Shown here: piece after piece, positions 1 through 4,568 of the stretch
Layout of the letters: every line of letters begins with the position of its first letter
Position numbering within the stretch: position 1 is the stretch's first letter
Assembly (NCBI GenBank): GCA_031373785.1
Contig: JANMNE010000117.1
Coordinates: 1 to 8,728 of the forward strand
Direction: 5' to 3'
DNA: 8,728 nucleotides
From: JAENVT01 sp031373785
GTDB taxonomy: Bacteria > Actinomycetota > Acidimicrobiia > Acidimicrobiales > Ilumatobacteraceae
Position numbers and translations under genes: made by a program
The notes under the pieces: model-generated
The model's input: only the letters and a program-made list of their open reading frames with translations
Told to the model about the DNA's origin: nothing
The model's database searches: none

Positions 1-1
1 T

Positions 2-265
2 TCGCTGAAGAAGATGGGCGCGCTTGACGACCAAGGGAGGCCGACGCGCGCCCCGGCGCCGCAGGTCCGTCGCAAGGAACGCACGACGCCGGCTCAGTAC
101 CTCCGTGAAGTGCGTGATGAAATGCGCAAGGTCGCCTGGCCCAAGTGGCCAGAGGTTCGCCGTTTCTCGCTGATCGTGCTCACCACAGTGGTCATCTACA
201 CCATGTTCGTCTTCGGTCTCGACTCGCTCTTCGGCGTGCTGTCGGGCTGGTTGTACGACAACTGA
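2..265 (+). CDS. secE: SecE, preprotein translocase subunit (5' end probably outside the window)
   Basis: SecE is the small membrane subunit that clamps SecY in the SecYEG protein-export channel. Counting from the ATG at 14, the 83 residues show the family hallmark at 29-46 (YLREVRDEMRKVAWPKWP), an amphipathic helix, followed by one hydrophobic membrane segment at about 51-73 and a very short tail. This is the single-membrane-span form usual in actinobacteria. The frame stays open upstream of the ATG to the window edge (codons for S-L-K-K), and there is no convincing ribosome-binding site before position 14. I therefore think the true start lies upstream and have drawn the gene from the first complete in-frame codon. 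The stop is 2 bases before the nusG start, the usual secE-nusG pairing. The identity is certain from the motif and neighbour; the start is not. Confidence 0.93.
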   Translation, partial: SLKKMGALDDQGRPTRAPAPQVRRKERTTPAQYLREVRDEMRKVAWPKWPEVRRFSLIVLTTVVIYTMFVFGLDSLFGVLSGWLYDN

Positions 266-267
266 TC

Positions 268-1032
268 ATGAACGACGACCTGCTCACCGAAACTGATCCA
301 GAAGCCACTCCCCTCGAGGAGCGCGCCATCGAAGACCCTGCCGACGCCCCGGTCGCCGCTGTGGAGACCGAAGACACCGACGACACCGTCGATGCCTCGT
401 TCGATCTGTCAGCCGACGCCGAGGCCGAGGCCGGCGATGACGCAGTCGTCGAAGAGGAGATCATCGACGACCCGTGGACGCGTCCGGGGGCCTGGTACGT
501 CGTGCACACCCAGTCGGGGTACGAGAAGAAGGTCACCGCCAACCTGCATGCTCGCATCCAGAGCATGAACATGGAGGACAAGATCTTCGAAGTCGTCATT
601 CCGATGGAGGAAGTCGACGAGTTCAAGAACGGTCGGAAGCAGACCGTTCAGAAGAAGGTCTTCCCCGGCTACCTGCTGGTTCGTTGCATCATGGACGACA
701 ACAGCTGGTACTGCATCCGCAACACCCCCGGTGTCACCGGCTTCGTCGGCCAGAACAAGCAGGGCCAGAAGCCCACGCCCCTGTCGCGCCGCGAGGTGCA
801 GACGTTCCTGGCCGCCAAGGGCGACGGCACGGGCGGCCTGCCGAACCGCAAGAAGCCCAAGCTCGACTACGAGGTCGGCGAGAGCGTGCGTGTGAAGGAA
901 GGCCCGTTCGCCGACTTCGCCGGCACGATCGCCGAAATCAACGCCGACCACATGAAGCTCAAGGTCCTCGTCAACATCTTCGGTCGCGAGACCTTGGTGG
1001 AGATGGATTTCAGCCAAGTCTCCAAGCTGTAA
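268..1032 (+). CDS. nusG: NusG, transcription elongation/termination factor
   Basis: NusG binds RNA polymerase through its NGN domain and contacts Rho or ribosomal protein S10 through its KOW domain. The 254-residue protein has three parts. Residues 1-70 are a very acidic, probably disordered extension (27 Asp/Glu, one basic residue). The NGN domain spans about 75-182, starting at AWYVVHTQSGYEKKV and containing the signature VFPGYLLV at 131-138. The KOW domain spans about 200-254 (GESVRVKEGPFADFAGTI). I chose the ATG at 268 because it lies 2 bases after the secE stop, which suggests translational coupling; no clear Shine-Dalgarno sequence precedes it. The frame remains open further upstream, but that part overlaps secE and does not look like NusG. 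Acidic N-terminal extensions are known in actinobacterial NusG. Confidence 0.97.
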   Translation: MNDDLLTETDPEATPLEERAIEDPADAPVAAVETEDTDDTVDASFDLSADAEAEAGDDAVVEEEIIDDPWTRPGAWYVVHTQSGYEKKVTANLHARIQSMNMEDKIFEVVIPMEEVDEFKNGRKQTVQKKVFPGYLLVRCIMDDNSWYCIRNTPGVTGFVGQNKQGQKPTPLSRREVQTFLAAKGDGTGGLPNRKKPKLDYEVGESVRVKEGPFADFAGTIAEINADHMKLKVLVNIFGRETLVEMDFSQVSKL

Positions 1033-1083
1033 CCCGCAGCAGACGTTCGAATCACACCCAAGAATTAGGCAAGGAATTCAGTC

Positions 1084-1509
1084 ATGGCAAAGAAGAAGGT
1101 CAGCGCGATCGTCAAGATCCAGATCCCCGCGGGCAAGGCCACTCCGGCCCCGCCCGTCGGAACGGCGCTCGGGCCGCACGGTGTGGGCATCATGGACTTC
1201 GTCAAGCAGTACAACGCGGCCACGGAATCCCAGGTCGGCACGATCATCCCGGTCGAGATCACCATCTTCGAAGACCGTACGTTCACCTTCATCTTGAAGA
1301 CGCCGCCGGCGCCGGTGCTGCTACGCCAGAAGGCCGGACTGGCCAAGGGTTCGACCGAGCCGGGCAAGACGATCGTCGGCACCGTGACCGAGGCCGACAT
1401 CGAAGAAGTCGCCAAGATCAAGATGCAAGACCTCAACGCCTACGACCTGGAAGCTGCCAAGCAGCAGATCCGCGGCACCGCACGCTCGATGGGCCTCAAA
1501 GTTTCGTAA
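1084..1509 (+). CDS. rplK: Ribosomal protein L11 (50S)
   Basis: L11 binds the GTPase-associated region of 23S rRNA at the base of the L10/L12 stalk and takes part in factor-dependent GTP hydrolysis. The 141 residues match the usual length. The N-terminal domain (about 1-70) carries the proline-rich loop at 21-31 (PAPPVGTALGP) and the C-terminal RNA-binding domain (about 75-141) ends in the typical GTARSMGL. An AAGGA at 1071-1075, 8 bases before the ATG, supports the start. Oddity: the normally near-invariant loop VGPALGQHGVNIM reads VGTALGPHGVGIM here, so Thr27 replaces a conserved proline, Pro31 a glutamine and Gly35 an asparagine (see findings). The gene is 51 bases after nusG and precedes rplA in the conserved order. 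Confidence 0.98.
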   Translation: MAKKKVSAIVKIQIPAGKATPAPPVGTALGPHGVGIMDFVKQYNAATESQVGTIIPVEITIFEDRTFTFILKTPPAPVLLRQKAGLAKGSTEPGKTIVGTVTEADIEEVAKIKMQDLNAYDLEAAKQQIRGTARSMGLKVS

Positions 1510-1572
1510 CCAAACCAACCGCTCGACCGGGACGACCTCGCCCGGCGGCGCTACCACTGAGGGAGACAGACA

Positions 1573-2289
1573 ATGTCAGGAAAGAAGTTCGCAGATTCCG
1601 TCAAGGCCTTTGACCGTGACCAGCTGTTCACGCCGACCGAGGCCGTGACGCTGGCCAAGAGCATGGCCAAGGCGACGTTCGACGAGGGTGTCGATATCGC
1701 CATCCGCCTCGGTGTCGACCCACGTAAGGCCGATCAGATGGTCCGTGGCACCGTGGCGCTTCCGGAGGGCACCGGCAAGACCATCCGGGTCGCCGTGTTC
1801 GCATCGGGCGAAGCCGCACAGGAAGCCCGTGACGCCGGTGCCGACATCGTCGGTGCCGACGATCTGGCCGAGGCCATCCAGAAGGGCAACATGGACTTCG
1901 ATCTGGCCATCGCCACGCCCGACATGATGCCGTTGGTCGGTCGCCTCGGGCGCGTGCTGGGCCCTCGTGGCCTGATGCCGAACCCGAAGACCGGCACGGT
2001 CACCCAAGACGTCGGCCGCGCCGTCGCCGAGTTCAAGGGTGGCAAGGTCGAGTACCGCACCGATCGCTACGGCAACGTGCACGTCACGATCGGCAAGGCC
2101 AGCTTCGAGCCGGCAGCCCTCGAGCGCAACTTCCGAGCCGTGCTCGACGAGTTGCAGCGTGCCAAGCCGGCTTCCGCCAAGGGTCGCTATCTGAAGAAGA
2201 TCTCGGTGTCATCGACCATGGGTCCCGGCATCAAGGTCGACACCGCTCGGTTGCGTCCCGAAGTCGGCCACCCCGACTTCCGGGCGTGA
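1573..2289 (+). CDS. rplA: Ribosomal protein L1 (50S)
   Basis: L1 forms the mobile L1 stalk that helps release deacylated tRNA from the E site. In many bacteria it also represses its own rplK-rplA mRNA. The 238 residues fit the family (about 225-240). The signature is clear at residues 116-142: TPDMMPLVGRLGRVLGPRGL followed by MPNPKTG. The usual C-terminal STMGPGIKVD lies near the end. The ATG at 1573 is preceded by GAGGGAG at 1559-1565 with about 7 bases of spacing. The gene follows rplK by 63 bases and is almost certainly co-transcribed with it. I could not identify a convincing L1-binding mimic in the leader or in the rplK-rplA gap. Confidence 0.98.
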   Translation: MSGKKFADSVKAFDRDQLFTPTEAVTLAKSMAKATFDEGVDIAIRLGVDPRKADQMVRGTVALPEGTGKTIRVAVFASGEAAQEARDAGADIVGADDLAEAIQKGNMDFDLAIATPDMMPLVGRLGRVLGPRGLMPNPKTGTVTQDVGRAVAEFKGGKVEYRTDRYGNVHVTIGKASFEPAALERNFRAVLDELQRAKPASAKGRYLKKISVSSTMGPGIKVDTARLRPEVGHPDFRA

Positions 2290-2314
2290 CGTACCCCGCG
2301 AATCCGCCGGTAGT

Positions 2315-2400
2315 CTTTGCCCACAAATCAAAGCAATCGCTCGCCACAGACCGCTGGTCCCTCACGGGATAATGGCTCGCCCACCAGCCGAGGTGAACTC
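2315..2400 (+). promoter_or_regulatory. L10 leader-like RNA (autoregulatory kink-turn) before rplJ
   Basis: The 200 bases between rplA and rplJ are much longer than the other gaps in this operon. In the middle, ACCGCTGGT at 2350-2358 faces ACCAGC-CGA-GGT at 2383-2394. GCTGGT pairs with ACCAGC (6 bp), ACC pairs with GGT (3 bp), and the unpaired C-G-A at 2389-2391 sits between the two helices, the three-base bulge arrangement of a kink-turn. A small CCC/GGG hairpin (2359-2368) lies inside the loop. Known L10 leaders are bound by the L10-L12 complex to shut off rplJL when these proteins are in excess. Position, motif and spacing agree with that family; the outer boundaries are approximate, and no covariance model was run. 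Confidence 0.7.
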
Positions 2401-2426
2401 GTGATCGGATCGTCAGGCACTCGTGC

Positions 2427-2481
2427 CCTTCGCTCCTCGCGGTGTTCGCTGCAAAGCGAGCACCCGAGTAGAAGCGAAAGG
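2427..2481 (+). promoter_or_regulatory. Long hairpin that overlaps the rplJ Shine-Dalgarno sequence
   Basis: The core stem pairs CTCG plus GGTGTTCGCT (2436-2439 and 2441-2450) with AGCGAGCACC plus CGAG (2455-2468). That is 14 pairs with one G-U and one bulged C (2440), closed by a GCAA (GNRA) tetraloop at 2451-2454. Beyond a small internal loop, CCTTCGCT (2427-2434) pairs with AGCGAA and GG (2473-2478 and 2480-2481, A2479 bulged). The lower arm therefore covers the AAAGG half of the rplJ ribosome-binding site. No U-tract follows, so it does not look like a terminator. A role in gating rplJ translation is my inference. Confidence 0.6.
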
Positions 2482-2485
2482 AGGT
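2477..2485 (+). promoter_or_regulatory. Extended Shine-Dalgarno sequence of rplJ
   Basis: AAAGGAGGT is complementary over its whole length to the 3' end of 16S rRNA and ends 4 bases before the ATG at 2490. It decides the start: the in-frame GTG at 2484 lies inside this site and cannot use it. Such a strong site next to a hairpin fits a regulated, highly expressed gene. Confidence 0.85.
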
Positions 2486-2489
2486 GTAC

Positions 2490-3032
2490 ATGACAACTGA
2501 GAACCCCCGTGCAGAGAAAGTCGCCGTGGTCGACGAGGTTTCCGCCAAGCTCACTGCAGCTGACGCGGCGATCATCACCGAGTACCGCGGCATGAGCGTC
2601 GGTCAGCTGGCGACGTTGCGTCGTCAACTGCGGACCAGCGGTGGCGAGTACAAGGTGTACAAGAACACGCTGGCCCGCTTCGGCGCTGAGAAGGCAGGCA
2701 TCGGCGGACTCGCCGAGCTGTTGACCGGCCCCAGTGCCATCACGTTCGTCAGCGGCGATGCCGCGGGCGTGGCGAAGGCGTTGAAGGACGCAGCCAAGAC
2801 CAATCCGTTCCTGATCATCAAGGGCGGATCGATCGGCGGAAAGTCGATGTCGTCCAAAGACATCGAGGCCCTCGCCGATCTGCCGAGCCGCGACGTGCTG
2901 CTGTCGATGCTGGCCGGAGCCTTCCAAGCCCCGCTGGTGAAGACCGCTGGTCTGCTGCAGGCGCTGCCACGCAGCTTCGCATACGGCCTCAAGGCCCTCA
3001 TCGATCAGAAAGAGGCTGCGGAAGCAGCCTGA
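2490..3032 (+). CDS. rplJ: Ribosomal protein L10 (50S stalk base)
   Basis: L10 anchors L7/L12 dimers to the ribosome and, bound to them, represses its own mRNA. The 180 residues fit the family (about 165-180). The N-terminal RNA-binding domain shows the signature from EYRGMSVGQLATLRR at about 31-45 through GEYKVYKNTLARFG at about 53-66. The alanine- and leucine-rich C-terminal helix (about 135-180, including SMLAGAFQAP and ALIDQKEAAEAA) is the L12-docking part. I chose the ATG at 2490 because an extended ribosome-binding site ends 4 bases before it. The gene is 200 bases after rplA, with a structured leader in between, and 49 bases before rplL. Confidence 0.98.
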   Translation: MTTENPRAEKVAVVDEVSAKLTAADAAIITEYRGMSVGQLATLRRQLRTSGGEYKVYKNTLARFGAEKAGIGGLAELLTGPSAITFVSGDAAGVAKALKDAAKTNPFLIIKGGSIGGKSMSSKDIEALADLPSRDVLLSMLAGAFQAPLVKTAGLLQALPRSFAYGLKALIDQKEAAEAA

Positions 3033-3081
3033 CCCCCAACCCACAATTCGTCATCACACACATTCGTAAGGAGAAATCACC

Positions 3082-3468
3082 ATGGCAACACTCAGCAAGG
3101 ACGACGTCCTCGACGCCATTTCCGGTATGACCGTCATCGAGCTCAAGGAACTGCTCGACGCGTTCGAAGAGAAGTTCGGCGTCACCGCCGCTGCCCCGGT
3201 CGCCGTTGCGGCCGCCGGTGGTGGCGGAGCCGCTGCAGCACCAGCCGAGGAGGAGAAGGACGAGTTCGATGTCATCCTCAAAGAAGCCGGTGCCCAGAAG
3301 ATCCAGGTCATCAAGGTCGTGCGCGAGCTGACCAGCCTGGGCCTGAAGGAAGCCAAGGACCTCGTCGACGCCGCCCCCAAGCCGGTCCTCGAGAAGGCCA
3401 CCAAGGAAGCCGCAGAGGCTGCCAAGACCAAGCTCGCCGAAGCCGGCGCAGTGGTCGAAGTCAAGTAA
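3082..3468 (+). CDS. rplL: Ribosomal protein L7/L12 (50S stalk)
   Basis: L7/L12 is the multicopy stalk protein that recruits and activates translation GTPases. The 128 residues show three parts. An N-terminal dimerisation helix pair spans about 1-33 (LSKDDVLDAISGMTVIELKE), followed by an alanine/glycine hinge at about 35-56 (GGGGAAAAPAEEE). The globular factor-binding domain at about 58-128 carries the signature KIQVIKVVRELTSLGLKEAK and the usual conserved lysines and glycines. AAGGAGA at 3068-3074 precedes the ATG by 7 bases, a strong site that fits the need for more L12 than L10. The stop is followed almost immediately by two hairpins, so rplL looks like the last gene of this transcript. 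Confidence 0.98.
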   Translation: MATLSKDDVLDAISGMTVIELKELLDAFEEKFGVTAAAPVAVAAAGGGGAAAAPAEEEKDEFDVILKEAGAQKIQVIKVVRELTSLGLKEAKDLVDAAPKPVLEKATKEAAEAAKTKLAEAGAVVEVK

Positions 3469-3474
3469 TTCGGA

Positions 3475-3490
3475 TGCGGCTCACGCCGCA
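3475..3490 (+). other. Small hairpin directly after rplL
   Basis: TGCGGC (3475-3480) and GCCGCA (3485-3490) form a perfect 6-bp stem with a TCAC loop, 6 bases after the rplL stop. It sits just upstream of the larger terminator stem. It may protect the mRNA 3' end or help polymerase pause; the function is inferred. Confidence 0.5.
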
Positions 3491-3497
3491 CCAGTGT

Positions 3498-3534
3498 TGG
3501 AACGGCCCGGGGTTGATCGCCCCGGGCCGTTCTA
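3498..3534 (+). terminator. Strong intrinsic-type hairpin ending the ribosomal protein operon
   Basis: AACGGCCCGGGG (3501-3512) and CCCCGGGCCGTT (3520-3531) are perfectly complementary around a 7-base loop (TTGATCG). Three further pairs (3498-3500 with 3532-3534, one G-U) extend the stem to 15 bp. The downstream bases are CGTCCGCTC, without a U-run, as in the U-poor terminators often seen in actinobacteria. It lies between rplL and the acetyltransferase gene. Whether it stops all transcription or only part of it cannot be judged from sequence. Confidence 0.75.
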
Positions 3535-3546
3535 CGTCCGCTCTAC

Positions 3547-3552
3547 TACGAT
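3547..3552 (+). promoter_or_regulatory. Candidate -10 box for a leaderless acetyltransferase mRNA
   Basis: TACGAT matches the actinobacterial -10 pattern (TANNNT) and ends 8 bases before the GTG at 3561, so transcription would begin at or within a base or two of the start codon. No Shine-Dalgarno sequence is present before that GTG, which agrees with a leaderless transcript. No good -35 box is visible at 16-19 bases upstream, where the terminator stem lies. Confidence 0.4.
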
Positions 3553-3560
3553 CGCACGCT

Positions 3561-4409
3561 GTGACGCCACGACGTGTCGACCCCGTGGCCGAGACGGCGA
3601 TCCTCGATGCGATGGACGAGGTCATGCAGCGGGCCTATGGCATGTCGTCGTTCCGTGTCAGCATCGACCGCTTCGCCGCGGTGCAACCCGACGGGCTCGT
3701 CGTCGTCGAGGATGACGGAGCGGTCGTCGGCACCGGATGCTGCGTCGCCTACCCTGACGGTCGATTCGGCTGGATCGGCCTGGTCGCCACCAAGCCTGGG
3801 TTCGAGCGCCAGGGAATCGGCACGGCGATCACCCAGCACCTCAGCGGAGTGTTGGCCGGGCATGGCTGCGCCGCCGTGCTCGACGCCTCGCTGAAAGGCG
3901 GGCCGGTCTACGAACGGATGGGCTTTGCCGATCACGGGCTGACCAAGGTCATGGGGTTCGTCGGCACCGACTCGAGCCCTGCCGAGACCGACGGATGCTC
4001 GCTGCTGACGGAGCACGACCTCGACGAGGTCGTTCGGTTCGACACCCCTCGGTTCGGCGCCTCGCGTCGCGAACTGCTGGCCAAGGTCGTCGATCAGCAT
4101 CCCGGCCGGGCCATCGTGCTGCGGCGCCGCGGCAAGGTCGCCGGTTACCTCGTTGCCCAGGAGTCCACGCTGGCCCCGGTCGTCACCGATACATCGGAGT
4201 CGCTGATGAGCCTCGTCGCCGCCGCGCTGCGCCTCGATTGGCCCCATCCGCCGCGCATCACCGTCCCACCCGAGAGCGGCCACATCGCCACGCTGCAACG
4301 GCTCGGCTTCGAGCACCGCCGCGAACTGCGCCACATGCGGCGCGGTATCGGCGCCCTCCCCGGTCGCCGCGAGAGCATCTCCGGCCTGATCAGCCTCGGT
4401 GAGGGCTGA
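3561..4409 (+). CDS. GNAT-family N-acetyltransferase with two GNAT-like domains
   Basis: This is a predicted cytoplasmic acyl-CoA-dependent N-acetyltransferase; the substrate is unknown. In the 282-residue protein (start at GTG 3561), domain 1 spans about 1-135. It contains the acetyl-CoA-binding motif A at 72-88, with IGLVATKPGFERQGIGT giving the R/Q-x-x-G-x-G pattern, and the typical closing helix GGPVYERMGF at 113-122. Domain 2 (about 145-270) resembles the C-terminal YitH-type GNAT domain (Acetyltransf_18): RFGASRRELLAKVVDQHP, then RRRGKVAGYLVAQ, then TLAPVVTD, and a last LQRLGF-EHRRELRHMRRG. It lacks a clear second Q/R-x-x-G-x-G motif. An in-frame ATG at 3474 would put the terminator inside the gene and add residues foreign to the family, so I prefer the GTG. 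The gene lies just after the rplL terminator and converges on the GH2 gene, with no functional partner evident. Family assignment is firm; the YitH-like subtype is from pattern memory. Confidence 0.88.
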   Translation: MTPRRVDPVAETAILDAMDEVMQRAYGMSSFRVSIDRFAAVQPDGLVVVEDDGAVVGTGCCVAYPDGRFGWIGLVATKPGFERQGIGTAITQHLSGVLAGHGCAAVLDASLKGGPVYERMGFADHGLTKVMGFVGTDSSPAETDGCSLLTEHDLDEVVRFDTPRFGASRRELLAKVVDQHPGRAIVLRRRGKVAGYLVAQESTLAPVVTDTSESLMSLVAAALRLDWPHPPRITVPPESGHIATLQRLGFEHRRELRHMRRGIGALPGRRESISGLISLGEG

Positions 4410-4428
4410 CGCCCTGCGCCGAGTCGCC

Positions 4429-4479
4429 GTGAGCCGGTGCGCGCGGTGGTCGCAACACGGGCTCACATCGAGTCGAGCG
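4429..4479. repeat. Structured imperfect direct repeat, copy 1
   Basis: This is the first of two related units between the convergent acetyltransferase and GH2 genes. The unit folds as a hairpin: GTGAGCC (4429-4435) pairs with GGCTCAC (4460-4466), then GTG with CAC and GCG with CGC, closed by the 7-base loop CGGTGGT (4444-4450). A tail ATCGAGTCGAGC follows. The unit shares about 33 of 39 aligned bases with copy 2 in the core. As DNA it could fold on either strand. Confidence 0.65.
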
Positions 4480-4489
4480 ACCTCGTACT

Positions 4490-4541
4490 GTGAATCCGAT
4501 CGCGCGGCGGTCGCGACACCGGGCTTACATCGCGCCGAGCA
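4490..4541. repeat. Structured imperfect direct repeat, copy 2
   Basis: This is the second unit, starting 61 bases after copy 1. The arms GTGAATCC (4490-4497) and GGGCTTAC (4521-4528) pair with two G-U and one mismatch. The inner CGCG (4501-4504) pairs with CGCG (4512-4515) around the loop CGGCGGT (4505-4511), which differs from the copy 1 loop by one base. The tail ATCGCGCCGAGC parallels that of copy 1. Several differences between the copies keep or restore pairing, so the shape is shared. It begins 28 bases beyond the GH2 stop codon and could act as a terminator for either gene. Confidence 0.65.
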
Positions 4542-4568
4542 GCGCGGGCTCGAGGGCTGGGGGAGAGC

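Noticed and set aside
1510..1572. L1-binding mimic in the rplK-rplA gap
   Set aside because: Only a 5-bp CCGGG/CCCGG stem with a 9-base loop is visible, without the internal-loop features expected of the L1 target.
2286..2316. Possible promoter before rplJ (GTGACG with TAGTCT)
   Set aside because: The spacer is 19 bases and the -35 is poor and overlaps the rplA stop; not strong enough to call.
3474..3560. ATG at 3474 as the acetyltransferase start
   Set aside because: It would place both post-rplL hairpins inside the coding region and add 29 residues not resembling the family.
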